From IMG/VR virus record IMGVR_UViG_3300031718_000001, positions 101,086 to 165,085 of that record: a DNA stretch of 64,000 bases; one strand, written 5' to 3'. Under the pieces are notes generated by a model. It worked only from the letters and a program-made list of their open reading frames with translations. It ran no database searches and was not told where the DNA came from. The translations under genes were made by a program, and so were the position numbers. Shown here piece by piece: positions 23,260 through 31,851 of the stretch (position 1 is its first letter; each line of letters opens with the position of its first letter). This DNA is from a virus.

Positions 23260-25103
23260 CCACGCCCGCCGTCGCGACCATGCAGAGTACCCAGGCCGGC
23301 TGGTCCTCCCAGATCTGCGCCGCGCTGGCCGTCAGCGACCCGGACCTCGACACCTCGGTCGGCTCGGTTACCCGGAAGATCGTCGATGCGGCGGCGGCCT
23401 CGCTCGCCGCGGCCACGCTCGATACCCAGATGCTGAGCTACCAGTACGACATCAACTCGATGACGGGGGCCGCGCTCGACGCCTTTGTCCAGCAGTTCGG
23501 CATGACCCGCTATCCGGCGCTGCGGGCTACCGGCACGGTGACGTTCACCCGCGGCACGGCTACTGACGTAGTGACGGTACCGGTTGCCGCGCAGGTCGGG
23601 TCATCTGACGGCACCGTGGTGGTGCAGACGCTCACGGCAGGCATCCTGGAGCCCGCCGCGCTCTCGGTCACGGTGCCCGTCCAGGCGGTCGTATCCGGCC
23701 CGCAGGGAAACGTCGCGGCCGGGGCGCTCACCCAGATCATGACCGCGGTCAGCGAGGTCACCTCGTGCACCAACGTGAACGCCCTGACCGGCGGGGCCAA
23801 CCAGGAGACCGATACCCAGCTCATCGCCCGGTGGAAGGCGACCGTCTTCAAGAACATGGCCGGGACCAGCCAGATGTTCCTGGGCATCGCGCTGAACGAC
23901 CAGGACTGCACCGCGGCCAACGTGATCGACGGCCAGACCAGGTTCCGCGAGCAGCTCCAGATCAGCAGCAACCAGGCCGTTTCCACCGTCTCTGACGCCC
24001 AGTACGTGTACCCGGCTGGCCAGGTGGTCGGCCAGGACATCGACAACGGCAACATCGCGGCGCCGGGCATCCAGTACACCTGGGACTACTCGGCTATCCC
24101 GCCGGTCGTGCAGGTCATCGACCAGTCCTACTTCCCTCCGGGGCAGCTCATCGACGTGAGCTTCCTGTACATCGACGAGTTCAGCCGCAACTCCCCGGCC
24201 GCGGGCATCTACAGCCGGGTGGACGTGTGGTGCGCCGGCCAGCGGCCGGAGAACGCGGCGGCCACGGTCAAGTACACCAACGCGACCACGTTCCAGGCCT
24301 CGTCCTCGTCGAGCTGGTACACCGGCAACTTCATCCGCCCCGACGGCACCCAGCCGGCCGCGGGCAACATCTTCGTGCCGCTGCCCTTCGGGCCGATCCT
24401 CACCGTCGATAGCGTCGTGGTGCTCAACGGCACCACGTACGGCCTGGCCAGCGAGGCCAACCCGCTGGGGACCTCCGCGAGCGGCGTCGATTACGCCTAC
24501 CAGATCGTGCACCGTACCGGGGCCTACGGATTCAGCCCCTACTCGGACTTCGGTCTGGAGTGGGCCGCCTCGATGCAGCCGGCCACCGGCACCCCGATCA
24601 CGATCAGCGAGGACTACACCTACAACGACGTGCCGAACGCCATCCAGTCCAACCTGGAGAACTGGCGGATGGCCGGCTTCGACGCGCAGGCCCACCAGGG
24701 CATCCAGGTGCAGCTCCAGTTCAGTCTGGCCGTCATCTACGACCCGTCGGTTACCCAGTCGGTCACGCAGGCGGCGATCAGCACCGCGATCCAGTCCTAC
24801 CTCTCCCAGCTCGGCTTCAACAGCCGGATCTACCCGTCCAGCGTGCTCCAGGCGGTCGAGAACACTCCAGGTGTCACGGCCTGCCGGTTCCTCACCGCCC
24901 TGGACTACCCGGGCTGGAACCCGGAGGCGCCCGACGACTTCAATGTTGGCATCCAGGCGGTCTACGGCGGCGTCGTGATGACCAGCTACGTGGACTCCAG
25001 CGGCAATCCGACCGATATCGAGTTCGGTGCAGCGCAGATGCCCGCCTTCGGCGGCACGGTGCTGGTCACGAAGGCGGGCAACACGATGGGCTCGTTCGCC
25101 TAG
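23256..25103 (+). CDS. Baseplate J-like wedge protein (T4 gp6 / P2 gpJ family)
   Basis: 615 residues from ATG 23256. The N-terminal TGAALDAFVQQFGMTR and the central block (VPVQAVVSGPQGNVAAGALTQ then GGANQETDTQLIARWK) are the Baseplate_J hallmarks; ordinary gpJ proteins are shorter, so a beta-rich insertion around residues 240-440 is extra. The C-terminal helix-strand region (AAISTAIQSYLSQLGFNSRIY) is also typical. With the gp25-like and 25666 proteins it should form the wedge ring that links sheath, hub and fibres. Confidence 0.8.
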   Translation: MTTPAVATMQSTQAGWSSQICAALAVSDPDLDTSVGSVTRKIVDAAAASLAAATLDTQMLSYQYDINSMTGAALDAFVQQFGMTRYPALRATGTVTFTRGTATDVVTVPVAAQVGSSDGTVVVQTLTAGILEPAALSVTVPVQAVVSGPQGNVAAGALTQIMTAVSEVTSCTNVNALTGGANQETDTQLIARWKATVFKNMAGTSQMFLGIALNDQDCTAANVIDGQTRFREQLQISSNQAVSTVSDAQYVYPAGQVVGQDIDNGNIAAPGIQYTWDYSAIPPVVQVIDQSYFPPGQLIDVSFLYIDEFSRNSPAAGIYSRVDVWCAGQRPENAAATVKYTNATTFQASSSSSWYTGNFIRPDGTQPAAGNIFVPLPFGPILTVDSVVVLNGTTYGLASEANPLGTSASGVDYAYQIVHRTGAYGFSPYSDFGLEWAASMQPATGTPITISEDYTYNDVPNAIQSNLENWRMAGFDAQAHQGIQVQLQFSLAVIYDPSVTQSVTQAAISTAIQSYLSQLGFNSRIYPSSVLQAVENTPGVTACRFLTALDYPGWNPEAPDDFNVGIQAVYGGVVMTSYVDSSGNPTDIEFGAAQMPAFGGTVLVTKAGNTMGSFA

Positions 25104-25564
25104 TCGTTCTCCCAGACGCCGGACAGGGCGGCGAAGGCCTCCTCCGGCGTGCCCTGGTGGGCTCCTGCGCCGTCGAACCACCAGCCCATCTCGGCGAACT
25201 GCTTCCGGGTGGCCATGACGTGATCCCTGGCGGTCGAGCGATTCATTTCCGCCTGATCGGCTATGGCAGCCCAGCTCAGCCCGTACTGATCCCGGGCGGC
25301 CAGCAGGAGCATCTCCATCCGGTTGCGGCATATGCCCGCGACGAAAGCGAACTCGCCGAGCATCGAGCGGGCGTAAGCTGCATCCTCGGCCGGGAACTCC
25401 ATCGGCCGCGGGTAGATCCGCAGGAACGTCTCCAGCCGGTCGCGCATCAGCAGGCCGACGATGTGGCCGTCCGGATCCTCGCCCGCGTCGATGGTGATCA
25501 CGATCTGGCTGGCCCGGCGCTCGCCGTTGCCCAGCATGTGCCCGAGCGTGTACTTCACGTCCAT
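25100..25564 (-). CDS. HTH regulator, antisense in the baseplate operon
   Basis: 154 residues from ATG 25564, with GAGGAGGAAAC upstream; the longer open frame to 25624 reads through the operator repeats. The C-terminal part LSWAAIADQAEMNRSTARDHV is a helix-turn-helix of the AsnC/sigma-4 general kind, and the N-terminal half contains a helix-rich region (RMEMLLLAARDQYG). Two perfect or near-perfect inverted repeats (TACGG-TTT-CCGTA) lie within 60 bases upstream, which suggests autoregulation. It overlaps the end of the gpJ-like gene by four bases. Target genes are unknown; the plus-strand gene at 25666 may also be affected. Confidence 0.65.
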   Translation of the reverse strand: MDVKYTLGHMLGNGERRASQIVITIDAGEDPDGHIVGLLMRDRLETFLRIYPRPMEFPAEDAAYARSMLGEFAFVAGICRNRMEMLLLAARDQYGLSWAAIADQAEMNRSTARDHVMATRKQFAEMGWWFDGAGAHQGTPEEAFAALSGVWEND

Positions 25565-25577
25565 GTTTCCTCCTCTG

Positions 25578-25620
25578 GTGTACGGTTTCCGTACACCTCC
25601 TACTGTACGGTTTCCGTATA
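25578..25620. promoter_or_regulatory. Paired operator, two TACGG-TTT-CCGTA inverted repeats
   Basis: Copy 1 at 25578-25596 has perfect 8-bp arms GTGTACGG and CCGTACAC around TTT. Copy 2 at 25604-25620 has arms TGTACGG and CCGTATA. Centres are 25 bp apart. They sit just upstream of the HTH gene, so they are probably its binding sites. Confidence 0.75.
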
Positions 25621-25640
25621 GCAAAGGGAAGTCCGGGACG

Positions 25641-25661
25641 GCCCCGGAAGAAATGAGGAGG
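25641..25661 (+). promoter_or_regulatory. CCCCGGAAG leader before 25666 gene
   Basis: GCCCCGGAAGAAATGAGGAG ends five bases before ATG 25666 and is nearly identical to 22793-22812. Confidence 0.4.
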
Positions 25662-25665
25662 GAGC

Positions 25666-27042
25666 ATGCCGCAGGTACTCACCGACACGATGAACACGGG
25701 CGTGATCAGCAACGGCGGGACCGACCTGTTCTCGTACCCGAACGTCAGGCCCGCCAGCATCCTGGGACTCCAGACCCCATCGACTCAGCCGCTGCCGCCG
25801 GGAACTGACACTGCTACTAACCTGCTCAATCCTGACTACCAGGTGGCCGCCCAGCTCAGGAACTTCCCGGGCAACGTCTACAACCTCAATCCCACCAGCC
25901 TGCTAGTCCACTTCATGACCGCGCTGCTGGGCAACTCCGGCATAGGGCAGCTCCGCAAGCGGCAGATGGTCTCCCGGCTCCAGCAGGCCGTCAGCTCGAC
26001 CCAGTTCTACGACCTGGACTCGTTCTACGGCGCCCTGTTCGGCGCGCAGCGCGGCCCTTCCGGCGCCCTGCCGGTCAATCCGAGCACCGGCCTCCCGGTG
26101 AGCCCCTACACCGACCTGGCGAGCCCGGACGCCTGGGACGAGATACAGGCGATCGACGCCACCTTCCGCGAGCGCATCATCCAGCTCGCCCGCGCGATCA
26201 CCCTGGGCGCGACCGTGCCGGGGATGCAGGCCCTGGCCGAGGCGATCACGGGAGTCGAGTGCTCGGTCTACGAGGTCTGGCGCCTGCTCGACCAGGCCGA
26301 AGGCCCGGCGCCGGGGTACCAGACCTGGGAGCAGGTCATGGCCGCTAACCCGTACTGGTCCTCGTTCCCGGCGTCGGAGACGTGGCAGGCCGTCGAGGGG
26401 GTGGTGAGCTTCGCCGGCCTGATGGGCAACGGCACGCCGCAGGAGATCGTGCTCCAGCCGAAGAAGAACTATCCCTCGACACTAGCCGGACAGCAGGAGC
26501 AGGGCGCCGACATGTTCGGCATCCTGTCCGTTGTCGAGGTGCTCCGCCCCGCTGCCTCGCTGATCACGGTAGACACCACGGCACCGCAGATTGCCGTGCC
26601 CGCCCAGGTCGCGTCTGCCTGGGCCGACAGCCAGTACTGGGAGATCGTCCAGCTCGTCACGCCCGCTAACGCCGCGAGCCCGGCCTACCAGGCCATCGCG
26701 GGCTCCTACCAGGGCAGCAACGCCAGCGAGCTGCCGCCAGGCACCTACGTCGCGCCGAGCCCGCCGATGAGCCGCTCGTCCGGCAGCCAGTACAGCTACG
26801 CGGGCGACGTGACCACGGTCACGGCCGCGGCCACCTCCGGCGGCGACCCGAACAGCGCTGTGGTCAGCGACGGCCAGGACTTCGAGACCGTGGTGTTCCC
26901 GGGCGCGAGCACCGTCCAGTACCCGCCCGTCCAGGCAGTTATCCCGCCGGACCAGGCCCAGACCGCGCGCACCGCGTCGGCCGTCACGGTCATGGCTGCC
27001 CCCTATTCCGGCCCGCGGGTGCCGGTAATGCGGGCATCGTGA
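25666..27042 (+). CDS. Baseplate/fibre-adaptor protein
   Basis: 458 residues. It opens with a region lacking a signal peptide (TDTMNTGVISNGGTDLFSYP). A helical middle (LLVHFMTALLGNSGIGQLRKR, DEIQAIDATFRERIIQLARA) and a Ser/Pro/Ala-rich tail follow. It comes directly after the gpJ-like protein, where the gpI/gp7-type tail protein that carries fibres is usually encoded. I therefore propose a wedge or fibre adaptor, without a family match. It overlaps the next gene by four bases (GTGA). Confidence 0.55.
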   Translation: MPQVLTDTMNTGVISNGGTDLFSYPNVRPASILGLQTPSTQPLPPGTDTATNLLNPDYQVAAQLRNFPGNVYNLNPTSLLVHFMTALLGNSGIGQLRKRQMVSRLQQAVSSTQFYDLDSFYGALFGAQRGPSGALPVNPSTGLPVSPYTDLASPDAWDEIQAIDATFRERIIQLARAITLGATVPGMQALAEAITGVECSVYEVWRLLDQAEGPAPGYQTWEQVMAANPYWSSFPASETWQAVEGVVSFAGLMGNGTPQEIVLQPKKNYPSTLAGQQEQGADMFGILSVVEVLRPAASLITVDTTAPQIAVPAQVASAWADSQYWEIVQLVTPANAASPAYQAIAGSYQGSNASELPPGTYVAPSPPMSRSSGSQYSYAGDVTTVTAAATSGGDPNSAVVSDGQDFETVVFPGASTVQYPPVQAVIPPDQAQTARTASAVTVMAAPYSGPRVPVMRAS

Positions 27043-30000
27043 CCACCCCCGGAATCCAGCTCCCGGGCAACTTCGCCATCCCCGTGATCGCCCCGGTCTA
27101 CGTGGACGGCATCCCGGTCGGCCAGGCGGGCACGTCGGGGGCGAGCACGGCAGGTACCCAGGACTTCTGGAGTACCCAGCCGAGACTGGCCGGAGATTCC
27201 ACAGCCGAGCAGCTCACCGTCACCCTCGGGCAGCAGCGCCTGGTCAACTACATCGCACTCGACCTGCCGCACTTCCCGCATACCGTGACCTTCTACTGGT
27301 GGGACGGCTCCCAGTGGCAGCCGGTTAACGGGAACAGCGGCGCCCCGCTGACGGTCATCACCAGCGGATCGGTGCCGGCCGTAGTGGACAACCCGGCCGC
27401 GCTGAACGCCCGGCAGAACCCTTACCACTACGGCGCCGGGCACTGGGTGCACTACGACGAGCAGGTGCAGCCGTTCACCGCCAGCAAGCTGCTGCTCTGC
27501 GCCGTGCGCCCGGCCCCGGCACCGGGCATGCAGCTCCCGGTCAACCCGTCCGGGGCGGTCGTCCCCTACCCGCTTGGAGTCCGCAACCTCGACTTCGGCT
27601 CGCGCATGCTGTCGGCCGCTGATGTCCCGCCCGCGCTGCGCAGCCCGGTGACCCTCTCGATGCGGCAGCCGTTCACCACCACAACGGACGTGAACGGGTC
27701 GCCGGTCCAGGTGGCCATGCGGGAGAACCGGGCGAGCGACATGCTGAACGGCGGCACGTGGCGGTGCGGCCCGCAGCCGACCGCCGACGCGGTTACCTGC
27801 CTGTATCTCGACTCGCGGGACGCCAGCGGCAATGCCCAGGTGACCGACCGGTTCTACCTGGAGCCAATCACCAGCGGCGTCCGGTTCAACCTCTACTACT
27901 CGCCCGACCCGCCTCCGGCTGGCACTGCCTTCGAGGCGCTCGACGACCCGCTGCTGCCGTCGCTGCTGAACGCGGCCGGAACCCAGCTTCCGGTGCCTGC
28001 ACCCGACGGCATAATCTTCAGCCAGTGGCCGGGCTGGCTCACCATGGACAACCAGGCCGCAGGCACCGTCGCCGATGTCCCCTGGTGGACCGGGATCGAG
28101 GTAATCCCGTCGTTCAGCTCATCGGCCGAGGCCACCTACATCATCGCCGACGCCGGGCTCCTCCAGCTCTCCTACGCCGGCGGATCGTGGACCGTCACCA
28201 TGCCGACCCCGGATGCACCCGGGACGGTCAACCAGCCGTCAGGCGGTGTCCTCGGCCAATGGGATTTCGAGTTCTCCCCCGGCGACCGCCTCCAGTTCGT
28301 CGCCGGGTATGACGGGCAGGACTTCTTTGCCTGGAGCCCGCTCGGCCCCATGTTCCAGACCCCGGTCACGCCGCCTGTGCCGCCAGCCCCCTCGATCCGC
28401 TTCGGCGGCCTCCAGGGCATTGACCCGTCCGACGAGGTGCTGGCCGGCAACTACGAGCTGACTGCGTTCATCCTCAAGCAGGAGATCATCGACCTGACCG
28501 TCGGAGGCCAGGGGGGCATCCCGCCGGACTTCCTTTCCTTTGCCTCCGATCCGGCCGGGTACGTCAGCCCGGCTCTCGGCACCGACCAGTCCAGCACGCT
28601 GAACGCGGTCGCCCGGTTCAGCCCGGACTGGATCCTCGGCACAGTCTGCCCCTGGGGGTTCGTCGGCGGGCTCGGGTCGGCCTACGAGGCCTGCAACTGG
28701 GTGCCCGTGCCACGGTCCTACGTCCTTGCCCGCGGCTTCGCCGAGTTCGACCCGGTGCTCGCCTCCGCCTGGAAGTTCGAGTTCACTAACCTGGTGCCGG
28801 AGCCGTATGAGTATCTCCAGCCTCCGCAGCTCACGGCCCAGTACTTCCCGCCGCAGGCCCAGCCGACTGCCGAGCAGTCCGACCCGAGCAGTCCCGCGAC
28901 GCTGGATACCGGCCTTACCGTCAACCAGAGCGTCGCCCCCTCTGTCAACTTCAATGACGCGCCCCCGCCGGACCCGGACGCGACACCGGGCGTGGCGCTG
29001 CCCACCGAGGCGCTGTACGCCACCGACCCGTCGGCCGCAGCCCAGATGTCCGCCCTCGGGGGAGCGCTGTACAACTTCCAGCGGTGGCAGGCGCCCAGCC
29101 AGGTCCCCATCATCCCGGCGGGAGGGCCAAGCTCCTACCAGGAGCAGACGATCACCGTAACCACGAGGGTCGCCTACTTCGTCGCGATCAGCTCGATCGT
29201 CATGTACCGGATCGACTACACGGCAACCGACGACACCGCCCAGTACACCGAGCCTTTCGCCGATACCCGGTTCATCGACTCCAGTGCCCTGACCACGGGC
29301 GGGTGGACCTTCGTGCCCGGCACCGGCCTGGTCGCCCCGTCCAACCTCCCGGCGGGCGGCGCCAGCGTGCAGAGCCAGGTCTTCAACAGCGTGCACGCGG
29401 TGACCGGCGTCCAGTTCGCGACCATCCAGTCCGATCCGGTCCAGCTCCTGGCGGACTCTGACTTCTCTGACCCAGGCTTCGCCAACTGGGGGCCGGTCGG
29501 CGACGCGCTGCCGCTCGCCGAGTCACCCAACAGCGCTCAGCTCGGCATCATGGCCCAGGTATCCCGCGGCGCCGGGGCACCCGGGTACGACACGCTCAGC
29601 CCGCCGGCGAGCTGGGCCTACCTGGAGTCCGCCTATGCAACGTGGGCAGCGCTTGAAGCCGGGATACCGTCCTGGTACGACTTCGGCCAGCAGGTGGCTA
29701 CCAGCGCCATGGGCGGTATCGCCTACATCGGCCAGCCGGTCCCCTCGGTAGGCGGCGGCCGTCTGTACGTAGCGGCCCGTGTGTTCTCCTCCGTCGCCCT
29801 GACCGCCCCGCTCTACCTCCAGCTCATCGACGGTGCCACCGGTACCGTCATCGCCGAGGCCGAGCAGTCCGTCTCCGGCGGGTCGGTGACTGAGTGGTTC
29901 GCCGGCTTTACCCTGGGCGAAGGCGAGATCTCGGAGAACACCTGGGCGGGCGTCCAGGCCGCCTACCCGACCTGGGCATCATTCGCGGAAGACAACGCCA

Positions 30001-31535
30001 CCTGGGATGACGCGGACACCAGCACGGCCCCGCTCGGGGCCACGATCACGGCCCAGCTCATCCAGAAGGTGTCCACGGGCGACACCTGGGACGTGGACAG
30101 CATTGCGGTCTTCGAGGACGCGCTGGTCTGGTCGTTCAGCAACGACGGCGGGGCGACCTGGTACCCCGCCTACGACGTGCGCAACGACCCGCACGGGGTC
30201 GTCACCTTCCCTGTCGCCCAGCCCGGCGACGGAACCCAGCTTGTATGGCAGGTGAGTGCCTACCAGCCGGGCCTGACCGTCGCCGCGCTGGCTATCCGGC
30301 CATGGTACGTGACCTGGCCGCGCGGCATCATGCCCCGGGTAGCAGGCATCGGGCACGGCCCGAACATGAGCCCCCAGGACCAGTACGGCCCGATCGAGAA
30401 CGACCCCCGCTGGGCGCTCTCCTCCTCGCCCGTGCCGGACTCGTGGTTCTTCTCCGTCCGCCAGGCCCTCGGCATCTCTTCCCCCGCCAGCGATTTCCCC
30501 GGGCCGCCCCAGCCGGTGCCGGAGATCACCCTCGGCAACGCCCTGGTCTGGGAGGGGGCCGCAGCGGTAACGGGGGAGCCGCAGACCTACTCCGACCTGT
30601 ACACCGACACCTACACCGACCAGTACGCCCTGGCCGACGGCGGCGACATCTACACCGACGCCTACTGCGACATCTACGGCGAGAACTACCTGGTCCTGAC
30701 CGGCACGCAATGGCAGGGCGCCGCGGCGCTGTCGGCCGCCAGCGTGCTGTCGGCGGCTGGCTTGCACATCCCGCTGCCCGCGTACGGGCTCGGTGCCGAC
30801 CTCGGCCCGGTAGCCGCCTCCAGTTCCCAGGTGACTGCCTGGATCACCGGCACGGTCGAGACTCTTCCTGCCCGGCGAATCGCCCTGGGCAACCAGATCC
30901 CGGCTACCCTCGCCGTCTCCCTCGCCGCGGGCGATGCCGGGGTCCGGCGCGTGCTGTTCGACGTGCGCCCGGATTCGACCACGACCCCCGCGCAGCTTGC
31001 CGCCTTCCTCGCGAGCTGCCAGGCCGGCGGCCTGGAGGCCTCCGTGTCCATCTGGGCCGGAGCCGACACGGCGTTCGGCAATATCGGCGACTGGCTGGCC
31101 CTGCTGCCTGCCTACGCCGCGGCCGTGCACGGCGCCGGGTACCAGGTCGTGCTTACCGTGGATAATCACTCGATCGCCGCGAACTGGCTGGCATCCTGGT
31201 ACCCGGGCGACCAGATCATCGACGTGATCGCCCCGTCTTACTGGTGCACCGGCCCAGCGCCGGGCTCGGGTGCCGATACCCTCGCAGTCGCCCAGTCTTT
31301 TGCCGACGCCCATGGCAAGCCGCTGGGGCTGGCCCAGTTCGGCGTGGACCACACCCAGTTCACCGTGGCCCAGGCCCAGGGGTTCATCTCCTACATCCAG
31401 GCCCTGTTCACCGCGCGGAAGGCAGCCGCCAAGCAGAGCTATGACCTGATCTGGCTCGGCACCGGCAGCTACTCGGTGCTGACTGCCCCCTCCGGCCTGC
31501 TGGCCGCGTACCGGACCCTGGACGCGGCTATCTAG
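27039..31535 (+). CDS. Giant tail fibre with GH-like C-terminal barrel
   Basis: 1498 residues from GTG 27039. The N-terminus (residues ~1-170) has beta-sandwich character (GIPVGQAGTSGAS, VTFYWWDGSQWQPV). The middle has Trp-rich units such as TWAALEAGIPSWYDF and TWAGVQAAYPTWASF, and a Tyr-Thr-Asp repeat around residue 1185 (LYTDTYTDQY, DIYTDAYCDIYG). The last ~240 residues look like a TIM barrel related to GH26/GH5 enzymes: VLFDVRP, SVSIWAGAD, WYPGDQIIDVIAPSYWC, GKPLGLAQFGVDH. The expected catalytic glutamates are missing (the usual A-E-F-G reads A-Q-F-G), so it may bind rather than cut a polysaccharide. It is probably a receptor-binding fibre. Confidence 0.65.
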   Translation: MTTPGIQLPGNFAIPVIAPVYVDGIPVGQAGTSGASTAGTQDFWSTQPRLAGDSTAEQLTVTLGQQRLVNYIALDLPHFPHTVTFYWWDGSQWQPVNGNSGAPLTVITSGSVPAVVDNPAALNARQNPYHYGAGHWVHYDEQVQPFTASKLLLCAVRPAPAPGMQLPVNPSGAVVPYPLGVRNLDFGSRMLSAADVPPALRSPVTLSMRQPFTTTTDVNGSPVQVAMRENRASDMLNGGTWRCGPQPTADAVTCLYLDSRDASGNAQVTDRFYLEPITSGVRFNLYYSPDPPPAGTAFEALDDPLLPSLLNAAGTQLPVPAPDGIIFSQWPGWLTMDNQAAGTVADVPWWTGIEVIPSFSSSAEATYIIADAGLLQLSYAGGSWTVTMPTPDAPGTVNQPSGGVLGQWDFEFSPGDRLQFVAGYDGQDFFAWSPLGPMFQTPVTPPVPPAPSIRFGGLQGIDPSDEVLAGNYELTAFILKQEIIDLTVGGQGGIPPDFLSFASDPAGYVSPALGTDQSSTLNAVARFSPDWILGTVCPWGFVGGLGSAYEACNWVPVPRSYVLARGFAEFDPVLASAWKFEFTNLVPEPYEYLQPPQLTAQYFPPQAQPTAEQSDPSSPATLDTGLTVNQSVAPSVNFNDAPPPDPDATPGVALPTEALYATDPSAAAQMSALGGALYNFQRWQAPSQVPIIPAGGPSSYQEQTITVTTRVAYFVAISSIVMYRIDYTATDDTAQYTEPFADTRFIDSSALTTGGWTFVPGTGLVAPSNLPAGGASVQSQVFNSVHAVTGVQFATIQSDPVQLLADSDFSDPGFANWGPVGDALPLAESPNSAQLGIMAQVSRGAGAPGYDTLSPPASWAYLESAYATWAALEAGIPSWYDFGQQVATSAMGGIAYIGQPVPSVGGGRLYVAARVFSSVALTAPLYLQLIDGATGTVIAEAEQSVSGGSVTEWFAGFTLGEGEISENTWAGVQAAYPTWASFAEDNATWDDADTSTAPLGATITAQLIQKVSTGDTWDVDSIAVFEDALVWSFSNDGGATWYPAYDVRNDPHGVVTFPVAQPGDGTQLVWQVSAYQPGLTVAALAIRPWYVTWPRGIMPRVAGIGHGPNMSPQDQYGPIENDPRWALSSSPVPDSWFFSVRQALGISSPASDFPGPPQPVPEITLGNALVWEGAAAVTGEPQTYSDLYTDTYTDQYALADGGDIYTDAYCDIYGENYLVLTGTQWQGAAALSAASVLSAAGLHIPLPAYGLGADLGPVAASSSQVTAWITGTVETLPARRIALGNQIPATLAVSLAAGDAGVRRVLFDVRPDSTTTPAQLAAFLASCQAGGLEASVSIWAGADTAFGNIGDWLALLPAYAAAVHGAGYQVVLTVDNHSIAANWLASWYPGDQIIDVIAPSYWCTGPAPGSGADTLAVAQSFADAHGKPLGLAQFGVDHTQFTVAQAQGFISYIQALFTARKAAAKQSYDLIWLGTGSYSVLTAPSGLLAAYRTLDAAI

Positions 31536-31779
31536 CTTGGTCGATCCTCATGCCGACCACACGGGATCCGGCTTCCACGATCCCGATGTCCTGGCGCACC
31601 GAGAGGCTGCGCGGGGCCATGGCAAGCAGGACCAGGAGCCGCAGTGATCCGAGGCTGATAGAGGCGTCCTCATCGGCAGCTCCTGCCTGGAGAACCAGGA
31701 GCCGGCTGTCGCTGAAGTCCCGGCATGCATCAAGGAGATCAACCGCGTCGTCGAGGGCTACCTGCTGCTGTGGTGTCAT
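31528..31779 (-). CDS. Small antisense protein with leaderless start
   Basis: 83 residues from ATG 31779 (MTPQQQVALDDAVDLLDACRD). The -10 TATTGT of the conserved promoter element lies six bases before the ATG, so the mRNA should start at or next to the start codon. The predicted protein is helical and Leu/Ala/Asp-rich (LGSLRLLVLLAMAPRSLSVRQ). It overlaps the giant fibre's 3' end by eight bases. Function unknown; it is one of three antisense units in the virion region. Confidence 0.55.
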   Translation of the reverse strand: MTPQQQVALDDAVDLLDACRDFSDSRLLVLQAGAADEDASISLGSLRLLVLLAMAPRSLSVRQDIGIVEAGSRVVGMRIDQAR

Positions 31780-31787
31780 GAGCAAAC

Positions 31788-31807
31788 AATAGCAAGAAAA
31801 GCTGTAT
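31788..31807 (-). promoter_or_regulatory. Conserved promoter/operator element, copy B
   Basis: Minus-strand ATACAGCTTTTCTTGCTATT, with -10 TATTGT preceded by TTGC, six bases upstream of ATG 31779. The element also lies 45 bp upstream of the plus-strand fibre gene at 31852. Confidence 0.7.
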
Positions 31808-31851
31808 AGATGGTAGTCCTCAGTTTAGCCCAGAAGCACTGAGGAGGCCGC

